Shown: one piece after another, positions 1 through 12,380 of the stretch
Numbering within the stretch: the stretch's first letter is position 1
How the letters are laid out: every line of letters starts with the position of its first letter
Assembly (NCBI GenBank): GCA_963930655.1
Contig: OZ005609.1
Location: 19,355,001 to 19,419,000 of the forward strand
DNA from: Myrica gale
Taxonomy: Eukaryota > Streptophyta > Magnoliopsida > Fagales > Myricaceae
Direction of reading: 5' to 3'
DNA: 64,000 bases
Notes under the pieces: generated by a model
Database searches by the model: none
What the model saw: only the letters and a program-made list of their open reading frames with translations
What the model was told of the DNA's origin: nothing
Translations under genes and position numbers: made by a program

Positions 1-657
1 TCCATAGGTCGTAACAAAAAGGTACTGTAGAAAAAGTAATCTATCATTTAGTGTTACGACACTGCAACTTAACGTGACCCTAAAAAGTATTCCAAGATGA
101 GATATCCCAAGTTGTGAAGGCATTGAGATAAGTCCTATACTAGGTAGGCAGATTTTGAAGGTGTATGTCAAGTCCCACATTTTAAGCGGAACTGGGATAT
201 TTAAGGGATTCCAAGGATATCCTATAGTAAGTAATCATTTAGGATAAATAGATGTAACTAACGCTTCTTTGGATCCTGACAAAAGCCTAAAAAAGGCATT
301 CATACATCCTTTGTTGAATACTTCTTTGTTTCGGATATTCACTGAATACATGTTGCTTTACTCTTTCGGGTTCAAAGTTTGTACTTCCTATAACAACATC
401 GTTCAGAGCCCTTGGTTATCACCCACTCAATTCCCTTCCTACTCTATTCCTTTCTCTTAACACCTCTCAAATCCTTCAATTACTCTTGCAAAAAAAGAGG
501 TATGTTCAGATGAAGATAGTAGCAATCACATCATAACAGTCTCTTTTTCTTTAAATGCACAAGAGTACAAGAAACTGTTAGAGTATTTATCTTTGTTTAA
601 ACGTAGCTATCCATTACTAAAGGGACAATTTATTGCAGATCAGTAAACTATACCCAC
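1..657. other. Left-edge intron sequence of PEX12, no coding seen
   Basis: This stretch lies 3' (on the minus strand) of the last visible PEX12 exon and should be intron leading to the RING exon. I searched it on the minus strand for the proline-rich linker and the Cys/His spacing of the RING and found neither, so the final exon(s) are outside the window. A 63-codon open frame at 269-460 on the plus strand has no recognisable feature and is treated as chance. Confidence 0.5.
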
Positions 658-3600
658 TTTAAAAAAGAAGACTGCTGCTATTAACCCTGTTTGAGCATAA
701 TCCAGCACTGTATACCCACAGCTGAGCAGTGCTCCTTGTACTGCCTGCGTCATAAAATGTCAAAACACAGGGAATCAACTTTTAAACAGTTGAATTTTAA
801 ACATTCTTAAACACATTAGGAAAAGGAAAAAAAAAAAGAGGAAAAAGCAAAACAAAGAGGAGAATCTTGTCCAAAGCGACTACAGTTGTAGACAAAAACC
901 ATGAGGCAATGTTTCAAAGCTTGATGCTAAAACATTTCTGTAGATATGTCTTCTGAGTTCCTTTTTTCAGCTCATGAGAATAGCTCTGCTAGATGCTTTC
1001 AAACTCTGTATAGGTGTATGTATGCTGCCTTGGCAGTAATGATAGACAAAAAAAGTTGATATACCTTAAAGCACGTAAAACTTTATATTTGATATCCTTT
1101 ATCATTATCCAAATTAACGTTCTAGGGAGAAAAAAAATAGTAATAAGAGCAAAACCAAATTTGCAGCTTGCACGCCTGTGCTGAAACTTCCAGCTTTTGC
1201 TGATAAAACCCAGAAGTTGAATGCGTGAGTGGAACAATATTTTCACGTTTCACAGGAATCTTGAGTTGTACTGGGCAGGTCTAAATAAAGCACAATACAC
1301 CCAATTGCGAAAAAGAATATTGTACCTACGAATCTTTTTTCCAAAGGAATTACCACATCTTCCAAATTCAATCAAACATAATGAAAAGTAATAGAAAGCT
1401 TTTCATTCAATGGTATTATGCCTCTGACTGGCACATATTAGCACTACCCATCCTTTAATGTACTACCACATTTCAGAGCAGCAGACAAATTCAATTCCTC
1501 ATAGCCCCTGAGAGCTGACATATCATCTTTTAAAGGTTCATTAAACTAATTTGTCAAGCTATTCATCAAGTGGAAGCAATTAGCAGGGCACAATTTATAT
1601 ACATAATAGACCCAATAATTAAGTGACTACACAACTTAATAGAGCTAAATCATTAGCACTTTTGTGCAAAATTTTATGGCAAAAGTAACAAGTATAATGA
1701 AAGCTACCAACAAGACTACTGAAATGAATCTATACCTTCAGCCATGGTGGACCACGAAGTCTCTCACGTTCACGGCTTCTTATCTTTGAAATTCTAGAAG
1801 AAGTATCCATCTACCTTGACATCAAACATATGAACTTGTAAGAAGTGAGAAACATATGAAAAAACCTAAAAAGAAAACCCTTTTTTTACCATCATAGAAA
1901 TTGTACTAGGAGAAGAACACATGCTGACACAATAAATTGGTATTATTATCCCAAAAAATTGTGGAATATATTTAAAAATGCAACTTGTAAGTCAGTTGGA
2001 AACATCCTAGTCTTTTGTTGGAGAAAAATACCCTCCCTCACTCGCTCTCGTTACCGATGACAGAATTATCATGAAGGTTAACAGCGGGACAAGCTGAGCC
2101 CATACATTATGCCAATGTTAGTTTAGTTTTATGCTCCGCTGTTGCAGGCAGCAGCTTCACTGTGATTGAATGAAGGGGGAAATTGTTAAAACTCAAGTGT
2201 ACGTATGTGTTTCAACAGAAAGTCCAGAGAGGAAAAAAAAACAGTTACAACATCATTACAACCTAAATACAATAACTTCATTAAATAAAAAACCGAAAAA
2301 TTTAGTACTTAGTTTGGTAAAGTGTAACTTCTCAAACCTTAGGTTGGCAGTTGGAACTCAACCTAAAATATAGCTTCGTTAACTGTGAAATCCCCAGACA
2401 AAAATATTCTACTAAAAAACAATCCATGCATTTCTATGAATAAACCTTGTCATTAAATAATCTTCCATTTGAATTATCAATCAACAGAAGTTTCTGATAA
2501 AACCTAAGGCATAAATACACTTTTCAACCATCAACAATAGGAAGTTTGACACATTGCACTCTAAATTACTTACTTTGATGCACTGTGCCCTCAAACTACC
2601 AACTTAGACACACTACACCCTCCGCCAAACCTTTCCATCAGATTAGATGAAAATGACAATAATGCCCCCTTAGCCATGTTTCTTATGTTAGTATTCAATT
2701 GAAGGCATTGTTATAAATTCATTAAGTCATTTTGGGCCTTGTCTCTATTTCAGGTGTAAACAAAAACAGTCAATTTCCGTCCAATTTGATGGATGATGAC
2801 GAGTTTGAGGGTCAATTTACCCCTTATAATTGATAGGTAAAAAGTATATGTATCTCAAAACCTAATATGCCTTGAGACAATATGTTATGGCATACTTGAT
2901 AAGGTGCAAGATAACTAATAAAAAAAACCGCGACAAAAGGAAATACAATTTTAAAGAAATGAATATCTAATAAACTTAAAGACAATTTAGATAAGTACCA
3001 TACAAATGAAACAAGCTTACAAATCAGCTGTTTGACACCTATAGATAGCCTACAGCAAAATGCCTGACAAAATGGTTAAAAAATAGATGCTCATACCATA
3101 CAGGTCACTAAATTTTCTAAAAGAACTCTTGCTAAGTTTTACCAGCTCTTGTCCTGTAGCTCGACAAACGTGAATCCCAAGTGCATGCAGTCCAAGAGAA
3201 TAGAATCCAGTAGCATCCAACAAATATAACAGCTGATAAGCAAATGATGCGCCTGCAGTTTAACAAACAAAAATATAAAGCTAGAACTGATGAATTTAAC
3301 ACACATTCATTGTAGGGATTGTTTGATAGAACCAAAAGGACCCGATCACTTTCAAGCATGTCTGCACATAGCCTCACCCTGAAGACACAATATCACTATG
3401 CTACAAAACTAATCCTTAATAAGATGGGTTAGCCTGGTGACTTTAGGGAAAATCTCACCAAATTACTCAGGTATATTAAATCAGATGGTTATTTGTTGCC
3501 TATGCAGGGGACAAGTAGCTCTCATAGAAAGTATGTATACAACTAAGATCCTTTGCAATTCTTTGTCCAAATTGCACTATGCAATTCAGAATGAGAGGAA

Positions 3601-6600
3601 CACAACACGCGCACATAATTTTATACTACTCATGCTAAATCCCGGACTGTATCGGTCTAACAATATTAAATGCTTCTTGTGTATCTTTCTCCTAAAAAGT
3701 ATACCATGCAATCCACACAAAGAATTGCAAAGGATCTTAATTTGCATTTGCATTAAAGACCAAGAATACAAACTTGCCCCCTTTAGTGAAGAATTTTAAA
3801 AAATGAAACACCCGTTGCATGACAAAAGGGACAAGCAAGCCTAGTATGCCCGTCAGCTTCAATCTGGACCCCCGAGTAAAAGGGGACTAAGTCGCACGGG
3901 ATGGTAGGGGAAAAGTCGCCCGGGATGACAGGGGACAAGTTGCCCAAGATGCCCGAGGACAAGTTGCCCGAGAAGTCAGGGGACATTTTGCCCGGGAAGT
4001 GAGGTGACAAGTCCTGCAAACCTCCAGATTCTGGGTTGTCCGGGGACAAGTCGCCCGGGATGACAAGGGGCAAGTTGCCCGGGATGACAGGGGCAAGTTG
4101 CCCTGCAAACCACCAATGCTTTTGGGGGGGGGACACTCAGGCGTGGGTCTTGGATATGGTTTCCTCAGTGGGTCATATGGTTGGGCTGTCGTGTAGTGGT
4201 CAAGAGGAAAAGCTGAGGGATCTCTTTGCAGCGTTGGAACGCGATCAGGTGTAGCTTAGTTTGAAAAAGTCTAAAAAATCAAGGGGGAAGATGCTCAGGG
4301 AGTTGCAGGGATTGAAGTCTTCGGTTAACTATGAAGGGTCTTCTTCGATCGCTAGGAAGACTAAGAGCTATGGGCTGGACTGCTAGGGGAATTGTTTGGG
4401 TGGCCGCGTTTGGGTGGCTATAAGGTTGAGGGTGGGTGAGAGTTCTTGGGAGAGTCTTGTTGGCTAGTAGGTTGAGGGTGGGGGGGAGTTCTTGGCGTTC
4501 TTTGGGCCTTTTTTTTTTTAGTTTTCTAGTTTGTTTGTGTTTGGGTTCTTCAGTATATTCTCTTGTACTGTTGACTCCGTTGTTGTGTGTTCCTTGTTTT
4601 TATTCTTTTTAATGAGATTGACTTACTTATCAAAAAAAAAAAGGGACAGCTGAAAGATATTTTCAAAAAACAACTAGCAAAAGAGAGAATAAAATATTCA
4701 AAGAGCTGCATAACTAAGTTATATCAACATGGAACATATTTCATTTAAATATTTGGCAAAACAACTTATGTCACTTCCATGAATATTATCAAATGCACAA
4801 AACACAATTAAGTCAAAGTAAGTACTTGCACAAACAAAAGTTATAATTCAAGAGTACAAGTATAGGATAATAGGAGGACGTAGGTGGGAGCTACCCAGAT
4901 TGAAAATAGAATGAAGTAAGTGATCGCAACAATATATTCCCCCACATATACCCAAACCATATACTTTTGATCGCAGATACAGAGAAAGGATGTAGGTGGG
5001 AGATAACCATAATGAAATAGAACACATTACGTGATTGCAATTGCAAATTCTACAAATGATCAGTGTATTTCTGCGAGGGAACCATATGGCTGAACCGAAC
5101 CCCATGGATGGCCTTAGAGAGTAGCTAGCAGCATGGCATCTTAACTAATCAAATGGCACAAGGGGGGTTTCCTTCATCAGCAATACCACACAACAAAAGA
5201 GAGCTATAAGAATGCAATCCCACAGGAACTATAAAACAAGAGCAGACAAACACCCGGAACTCAATTGTACCATACACATACCTTCACTGCTCGCATGTAA
5301 CCATGGATAGCAAGCGCCTATAATTTTGTGAATTCTCTTTGTCCAACGCGTCCGTGCTGATTCCGCTACACCTAAATTTCCTCTTGATACAAGAGAATTC
5401 CCCCCTCCAACAGTGAAATCAGAATCATCAAATCTTTCATCACCCTGTCCCCATAAACTTGCTTGAAGCCTGGCTTCTCGTTCTTTATTATAAATAGAAT
5501 ACAACTTTGACTTTAAATACGGCAACACAACCTGAACATACATATTGAAAATCATAAATCATTACCCATTCAACCCGCTAGTGCTCTAAGTAAGAGGAAA
5601 TTGGTATAGCACAATAATCAGTATTTTAAATATGTTATGGTTCACCAACAACAATGTCTTTTACCTACTTATCTCCAAAAATGCCGCTCTTTTACCTAGA
5701 TCTTTATTTTTCCTTTTTTTGAAAATTAATAAATAACATGATTGTTTCAGGATATCTGTGGATCATGTGCTTCTCCACTGCTCGGTAGCCAGAGAGTTGT
5801 GGGTGCACGTCCTTAGCATTGTTAACTATCAGTGGGTGATGCCAAAGAGGGTGGGCGAGGGCTAAAGTGCTGGAAGAGGAAGTTCAACAATCATTTTGGC
5901 GTTGGCTGTGTGGAATAGGATACCTTTATGTCTTTGGTGGAGCTTATGGAAGGAGAGGAACGGAAGGTGCTTTGAGAATTTGGGGCTGCCCTTAGCTCGT
6001 TTGAAAGGCAATATGTTGCAGACTTTGTTCCTGTGGGCTAACGGGGTGTTGGGTTCTCCTTTTGTAGACTTCAGTGATTTTATCAGTTTTTTAGCCTGTT
6101 TGTTGTAGTTGGGTCAGTACAGCCTTTTGTACTGTCCCGCTTCCTTTTGTTTTGTTTTGTATTCTCTCTTTTATTTCAATAAAGCTTCCCTTATAAAAAA
6201 AAGGATATCTTCCGTAGACACCAACTCAAATGAAGAGAAAATTGAACTTAAAAAAAAAGGAAGATAAAAAAAAATTACCAATCACATTGTTGTCACGGAT
6301 GATGATAGAATTTGCATAGAATTCAAAAAGGATAGAAAAAGGATCTTAGAGTCTTTCATATAACAAAAGGGGGCACGCATGACTAGGAGAAGAAAAATAA
6401 GGAGACACTTCAACAAGGTCAAGTGATCAGACATTATTAGTCATCCAAATAGGTGGGGCACGTAATCCAGGAATGTTTAGAATGAAGAAGCTTGGTTTTT
6501 TGTATAGGCTTCTTAGGTAACCTCCACAAATTCACATAGGCATGCCACATACCGATTCAAGTCAAGCAGTCCAGTCTCTATGGTCTATCATGTGAGAAAT

Positions 6601-9600
6601 GGAAATATAATTATGTAATCAGACAGCTAATATGACTCTGGTCATGCTAATAAGTTGTGTATACTGACATACACATATGCACAGATATGTTGCAGCCCAA
6701 AACACATGTATTGACAATTACTGCAAACCATTAAAACATGCCTAGAACTATGTATGTGCCTGTGATGTGCAAGTAAACATGAGAGTTTATTGAACAGCAA
6801 AAGCTGGAGTAAAACTTCAACATACTAGTTTATCCATACCAAAACGGACACATACTGGATTTCGAAAAGATCAGAAAAAAGGGGGTCCAGTTGACAATAG
6901 AAATGAACATTGTTGATTGTTTAAGTGATGACTGCACCAAGGAGAGGAGACAATATGAGTAGTACATCAAAACAATCATCCATTAACAACAATTTGAAAG
7001 CTAAATAGACTAATTACAGAAGCAGGGGAGTGGAGGAAGCTAACTATAGGGTCAGAATCAGGGTTCTGCTAATGTGTAGACTTGGTAGCTTATTAACAAC
7101 TAACTAAGACAATAGGAAACAAACACAATCAAGCCACAAGCAGCTTGATCATTAATTGCAACAGCACGGAGAGACACATTTATTGGAGCTAAGACAATGA
7201 AAAAACAGGAGCAGATATGTAACGGAGTAGATGATTGTACCAGAAACACAACTGAAAGGACTTTTTGGCGCTTTTCTAACCCAGAGTGACGAATCCCATC
7301 ACCTGAATTCAATTTAGCATCATCCTTCTCTGCTTTTATCTGAACAGCTCTCCTTCGTAAGCCATATAGAGATTCAGCAAAGGATGCGTCTGAAGAAGAT
7401 TAAGGGGGTAAAAATGCAATGAGTTTCAGGTAAAGATTCAACTGGGGCCAATTTGGCACAGATTAACAAACATTTTTTTTTATTAGTAAGGAAAACTTTA
7501 TTAAAAACCAAGAAAGGTGACAGTACACAAGAGCTATACTGAACCACCTATGCCATACAAGCTAAAAAGATAATGAAATCAGAAAAATCCGAGAAAGGAT
7601 AGCCTAGAACAACATTAGCCCACAAAAACAGAAAATCATCAGCTTGCCCTTCAGCCCTACAAGAGATGAAAAAGTGCCATTGAAACATCTATCATTCCGC
7701 TCCCGCCAAATAACCCACCAAATGCACGAAGGGATCATCTTCCACACAACCAAAGCGAAGGGGTCAATAAACTTCCTCCTCCAACCATACAACACTTCAA
7801 TCACCCTAGGCGGCATAACCCAGCAATAGTTCATAATGCTAAACACATGAGATCAAAGCTCCCTAGCAACCGTACAATGGATGAGGATATGATCCACCGA
7901 TTCCCCACAATTTCTGCATAGGAAGCACCAATCAAGAACACATAAATCCCTCCTTCTGAGATTGTCGATAGTCAAGACTCGCCCATGGACAGCCTCCCAT
8001 ACAAAAAAGGATACTCTCATAGGGACGGAGGCCCTCCAAATCTGCCTCCACGGAAAACGGGAGGTAGGATTGCAAGAAAGTATCCCATACATCAACTTAA
8101 TGGAGAATTTAAAAGATCTGGACCCCACCCAACATATCCTATCGTCAGCAGCCCCACTTTGGGGGGCCATGGGAGAAAGAAACGAGAAAAAGGACAAGAA
8201 AATCTCCAACTCCCAATCATTAGCCGCCCTGACAAACTGAATATTCCAAGCCCCCCCCCCCAGATTAACAAACATACCGACACAGTAAGACAAGTACTAC
8301 TTGAGATTCAAATATGCAGATAAAGTTCCCAAATGTTGGAGAGGTGGTGGACAAGTTCAGTTGCTAGAATCAACAATCTCATATGGACATGGAATAACCG
8401 TCAGTAGCTTATAATTTTCTCATTGCCCTTATTATTCCCCTTTTGGTGAGAAAGATACCTTACAAAAACCTAGATTTAAGCTTTTGTTACACACTTTTTT
8501 TCATAGAAACACCTGTCACAGTATTAGCACTCATCCAAACTCCAATCACATAGAGAACATCAAGTCAATACCAATCCAAAAATCTAATATCAATGCCTCA
8601 CTATTCACTCAGTGTTCAAATAATAACCTGTTCAACATTCCAATGAACTACAGGAAAGAAAAAATAAGAGAAAAAACCCACTACCACCACTGGGTCATAC
8701 TTATCTTTGATCCAATGGTTATAATACGTTGGAAAACAAGGACGGGCGGGAAGAAAACAAAATTCGCCATAAAACATCAGAGACATTACCAACTAACGCA
8801 CCCAAAACTTTCAACTTCAAATGTAGAAAACAATTCAGAACAAGTTTGACTATTCCGAACAGAATGTGAATAAAGATATCAAATGATTGCTGCTTAAAGA
8901 CATGTAACTCTTGATTTCATCTCCATCTAATCTCAAACAGCATCACCACCTTCATAGATTCCTCAACCATAGTGCCCATCTTACTTACCAAAAAAAAAAC
9001 CATAGTGCCCATCTTGCTCTCTTTTCTACCGGGCCTCTTGATCTCATAAATAGTGACCTCATTTCTCTATTTTTTTTTTAAAATTTGTAAGTTACACAAA
9101 TATCTAGTGGCTCTAGGAACCCACAACTATACCTTCTACATTCTTAGAGGTGAAAAAAGATGCAATTTGGGCAAAACTGTCACTGCCTCTTGGCTGTCTC
9201 CATGGAAGCAAGCGTTTATTCCACAGCTTCACCTTCTAGCGGTGTGATCATAAGGAGGTTGTTCTCACATGCCATATGGTAAGATAGACAGAGAGAGACT
9301 GCGAGTTCTACAAGCCACCAATCTGCATGCTTCTTGCATTATAGCTACGATGTCCCTCTAGCAGGGAACAATGATGGTGATTGAATTCTATTAGCGCCAA
9401 GGAGAAAAGGTCTTGTGCTCAGAAAATATGCCGTAGTATCTCATGGGTTTTACTCTTTGCACCAATTAGATTTATTACAATAGGTATGCAGTTCGATGTA
9501 TATTGCTCTATTCACAATGGTATCAATTCCAAGTGTAAGAGAAACATTTTCTATTGAGAGAGACAGAGAAGATCATAAAAAAATACAACCATCAACCAAA

Positions 9601-11155
9601 TCCTAAACATATATTTCTCCAGGAGGAAACAAAAATGTGTTTGTTGGTTCAGTTTAGAACTGAACAAAACACACGAATTAGAAACAGATATATGATTACT
9701 GTACTCTTTTTTGATTAGCCAATTTGTTTTAGTAAATCCAAGGCCCTCTGATGTGGGGATTCGACCACATAACAAGACTCTCACCAAAGATACTACCTTG
9801 AAAAATAAATAAGGTCCAAGCACGGATTTTTTTTAAGGGACGGCAAAAGAAGACACCTGTAGTTCGTAGACTATGAGTTTCAAGTACCAGCATCAGTAAA
9901 GCAAAGAATTCATCTTCATAGTCTAACAGCCTGTGGAGGAAGGGTCTTCTTAAAGCCAATACCTGTAGAATATTGCACAAACAAAACTTTAAAATTTGTG
10001 AAGTTGAAAAAATACCTATACATACTGAGTTGGAATTTGAGTAGCATAAAAGGTGTGATAAAAAACATGATGGTTATTATCATCTTCTAGTTGCTTCGTA
10101 ACCGCTGACAAGTTGAGGAGTCAGCATACAAGTTGCACACAAACAAGTATAGAAGCAAGCAACATGTAACAGCTCAAGTTTCTTTTAACTAGGAGAATCT
10201 CACCGAAAGAACACAAGAGGCAACACCTCATTCCGCCATTTCATAGCGGGAAAGATCCGCCAACTTGGCTGCATTTATCTTTAGAAGTGGATTAGATTGT
10301 GTTTTTTAGTATCTATCCTCTATGTATCCTTTTATCCATTCATCATTGCTCTATTGTAATGTTTTTTTTTCCAGTGCCTGTAAGCACTACTTTCTCTTGC
10401 CTATAAAAGAGAATACAAGATGCAACCCAGGGCACACTAAGACAAATAGCTTACATATTGAACTTCCTTGCTGACATCCTACACAAAGTAGGGAAGACCT
10501 TAAAGCCTTTAGCAACAGAATTTATAGAGAACATCTCCACAGATTCTCCGACACATTCTTTTAGCAACAGAATTTCCTTGACCGCCCTAAAGGGATTAAG
10601 GGTCTTCCCTAATTTCCACAGATTGTCCGACATGTTCTTTTAGCAACAGTTTCGAAGCCGTCCCAATATCAGCATCTCCCCACTTGAACGTCTAAGGGTT
10701 TCCCCCACAGACATTGTCCGTCCAGTTTCAACGAGAAAAGCTACATATTCACGCACGGAACCGCAGCACATGGGCCAGCTTAGGGCATGAAGAAATAGAA
10801 TTTATAACCCAACACGCTACTTAAAAGACTTATAGAGATACATCGATAAAAAGAAATCCCTTTCCAATACTAAATTAATAATATTGAATATCTTTTCGTA
10901 TTAGAGAACAACTTTCCTCACTCCCAAGATATCGAATTGGGTCTTCTATTATAGGCTAATGTGAGTAGAAGCAGTAGAAACAATATTGTGCACCAAGGAA
11001 TTGTAAATTGATTTAAAAAACAGAAGATACAGAAAGAAACAGCTTACGCCGATAGAGTAGGTGAGAGCGGCGCGGAGGCTGGCGGGGAGCTGTTGAGCTG
11101 CCGCCATCTCGAAGAAAGTGGGCCGAGTCCCCTGTCCTCCGACCTGAAACAACAT
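658..11155 (-). CDS. PEX12: Peroxin-12 (PEX12), seven exons visible, C-terminal RING exon outside window
   Basis: PEX12 is an integral peroxisomal membrane protein that forms the RING ubiquitin-ligase complex with PEX2 and PEX10 and acts on the import receptor PEX5 during its recycling. Coding exons on the minus strand, all with GT-AG borders and consistent phase, are 11155-11048, 9962-9857, 7389-7241, 5531-5282, 3252-3143, 1810-1736 and 744-658. Together they give 885 nt, or 295 codons. The start is the ATG at 11155 (MLFQVGGQGTRPTFFEMA), the conserved plant N-terminus. Exon 2 carries the FLHRLLDYEDEFFALLMLVLE block, exon 4 the YNKEREARL and CYPWLHASSEG blocks, exon 5 the LLYLLDATGFYSLGLHALG membrane segment, exon 6 RERERLRGPPWLK and exon 7 the last hydrophobic segment. 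Plant PEX12 is about 390 residues, so roughly the last 95, including the RING, lie beyond position 1. Introns are large and transposon-bearing. No break is seen in the visible exons, so the gene is probably functional. Confidence 0.93.
2545..2840. repeat. Possible MITE remnant in a PEX12 intron
   Basis: The segment opens with a GACACATTGCA block and contains 'dinner-list' phrases (GACACA..., CACTGTGCCC...) that recur around 45,925-46,380 in this window, which suggests a shared dispersed repeat. A matching inverted end is not clear here, so borders are approximate and the class is uncertain. Confidence 0.35.
3824..4648 (+). mobile_element. Truncated LINE-like (non-LTR) insertion with internal minisatellite
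   Basis: The right end is a T-rich 3' region finishing in a poly(A) run (4632-4642), as in plant LINEs. A 10-bp repeat, AAAAGGGACA, stands at 3824-3833 and again at 4639-4648 overlapping the poly(A), consistent with a target-site duplication. A stretch around 4260-4385 reads like the degenerate tail of a LINE first ORF. The 5' part is a minisatellite. It sits in a PEX12 intron. The A-rich duplication could be fortuitous, so the left border is uncertain. Confidence 0.55.
3881..4104. repeat. 24-bp GC-rich minisatellite (about 8 units)
   Basis: Tandem imperfect 24-bp units share the core CAAGTTGCCCGGGATGACAG preceded by GGGA. One unit is interrupted by an unrelated piece at about 4006-4040, and a copy of its AACC-rich junction recurs at 4100-4114. 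The period is a multiple of three, so several frames stay open on both strands and give spurious proline-rich ORFs. GC content is far above the flanking intron. Confidence 0.85.
5749..6210 (+). mobile_element. 5'-truncated LINE insertion, plus strand
   Basis: The segment begins inside the zf-RVT (reverse-transcriptase-associated zinc-binding) region, reading SVDHVLLHCSVARELW from 5755. It continues through a KERNGRCF block ending in a stop near 6108, then a 3' UTR with AATAAA and a poly(A) at 6195-6202. The 9-bp AGGATATCT occurs at both ends (5749-5757 and 6202-6210) as a probable target-site duplication. An in-frame stop near 5863 shows it is dead. It belongs to the same family as the copy at 7459-8275. 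Confidence 0.8.
7459..8275 (-). mobile_element. 5'-truncated LINE insertion, minus strand, with 15-bp target-site duplication
   Basis: The minus-strand frames encode the C-terminal part of a plant LINE polyprotein. They include a zf-RVT zinc-binding domain (WRQIWRASVPMRVSFFVWEA, then C-x2-C ... ESVDHILIHC) and a KERN-type tail (IWRERNDRCF) at 7604-7846. On the minus strand the element ends with AATAAA and poly(A), seen as the T-run at 7473-7481. A perfect 15-bp duplication, CAGATTAACAAACAT, lies at 7459-7473 and 8261-8275. The 5' truncation abuts a C(11) run at 8251-8261. A frame change separates the two ORF pieces. Confidence 0.92.
9700..9832 (-). mobile_element. Possible tRNA-derived SINE
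   Basis: On the minus strand, a GGTCGAATCCCC string resembling a pol III B box lies about 30 nt after a TGGTGAGAGTC string that could be a degenerate A box. The sequence then runs into AATCAAAAAAG, as at a SINE tail. No clear target-site duplication was found, so this is tentative. Confidence 0.35.
10470..10690. repeat. MITE-like repeat with TTTAGCAACAG motifs in PEX12 intron 1
   Basis: TTTAGCAACAG occurs three times (near 10,507, 10,560 and 10,637). The stretch GTAGGGAAGACCTTAAAGCC near 10,488 has an inverted partner near 10,590-10,612, giving an imperfect hairpin. This layout is common in CACTA-derived MITEs, but no terminal repeats or duplication were identified. Confidence 0.4.
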
Positions 11156-11350
11156 TCTCTCTCTCGCTAGCTGATGCTTAGGTTCTCTTTACTACTTCCC
11201 ACTTTTGGTTACGTTTCTCAAAGGGATTGAGCTCTGCTGGTTACGTTCCTTCGACCCCTCCCTCCCCACTCTTTACAACTCTCTCTCTCTCTCTCTCTCT
11301 CTGAGCCTCGCTATTGCCTTTTACTCTGAAAGTGACTCAGCACCCGGCGA
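11156..11350 (-). promoter_or_regulatory. PEX12 5' leader and proximal promoter with (CT)n tract
   Basis: The sequence immediately upstream of the PEX12 ATG contains CTCTCTCTCG next to the start codon and a pure (CT)11-12 tract at about 11,279-11,302. Pyrimidine-rich tracts of this sort are common in plant 5' leaders and core promoters. No TATA box is evident. The assignment rests on position. Confidence 0.45.
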
Positions 11351-11399
11351 GGTATAAATCATCGGACTCCCTAGAGGTAAGTTGGTAACTCGCCGGAAT

Positions 11400-12098
11400 T
11401 ATATAAATTGTTCCAATTTTAGTGAATTTTTGAAATATTTTAAATTTTACTTTGGATTAACATTCGTTGTTAGAAAATTTAATTTGTTGTTCAATATTAA
11501 TAAACATTTAATGAAATAATTGATTTCACATTATTTAGCATATGAAATTAAAAACTACAATTTGGAAGATTATAAAAAATATATATGGTTTTTCAAGAAC
11601 ACTAGAATATGGTAGAATCTAGCTATTCACTTCTTTAATCATTTTGTCTTGTATTCTCTTAATAATTTCAGATATAATATTTATAAGAATATAATATTCT
11701 CAAAGAAAATATAATTGGAGTTGTCAATATGGATTTTTTATGTGAAAGAATAAAATATAGTATTTTTCATTTCTTTGCTAGATTATATCATTATAAGTAA
11801 ATTAAGCTACATAATGAGATACATAGATAAATAAATAAAATGTTTCAAAACAGGATAAAATTGTTGAAAATGTAAAACTATGATTTTAATTGATGTTATG
11901 GTACTATCATTTAAAAGACACTGACATAGAAATATTTCTTTGCAGAACAATAAAATTGTTCAAAGTGAATTATTAATTTTTTATTTTCATCTCTTAAAAA
12001 TTGGATCTAGAATGGACTATATATGTGTACAGGATCACAACTTACAGATATTTTGAGTAACTTTATCTTTACATAATTTTTTTTTTTAAATATAAAGA
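11400..12098. other. AT-rich intergenic DNA, nothing recognised
   Basis: Very AT-rich sequence between PEX12 and the PHR-like gene. No open frame of note, RNA gene or clear repeat boundary was seen. Confidence 0.5.
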
Positions 12099-12380
12099 AA
12101 ATGTCATAATTCGCCTCCAAAACTATAGTGCAATATCAACCTTGACTTCTTAATTATCAAAACGGTAATTTATTATAGTTGCAATAATTTTATTTAAATA
12201 AAATATTTTAAAAAAAATCACTTTTTATTTTTTAATAATTTTTTAAATATTTGTGGTAATTTTGTTTTGTAAGTACATTTTGATTGTTTTGCAATTTTTT
12301 TCAGTCTACTAAAAGTAAATCGCCATTTAATAATTGAAAGAGATCGAGGTTGATATTGCTTAGGACTTTTCCTAAAATGA
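12099..12380. repeat. Inverted-repeat MITE related to the one at 39.55-43.26 kb
   Basis: The left arm (AAAATGTCATAATT..., GTGCAATATCAACC..., AATTATCAAAACG) and the right arm (AATAATTGAAAGAGATCGAGG, TTGATATTGC) are inverted partners. The same words in the same order occur in the arms of the element that flanks the hAT at 39601-42795, so these are two copies of one MITE family. Borders are approximate to about 10 bp. Confidence 0.6.

Noticed and set aside
3783-4136. Two overlapping minus-strand ORFs rich in PLSSRAT or GNLSP repeats
   Set aside because: They are by-products of the 24-bp minisatellite, whose period is a multiple of three.
7985-8323. 112-codon plus-strand open frame
   Set aside because: It is the antisense of the LINE zf-RVT coding region and has no features of its own.
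9748-9790. Possible tRNA gene
   Set aside because: Only a B-box-like string and a weak A-box are present, with no cloverleaf pairing; at most a SINE.
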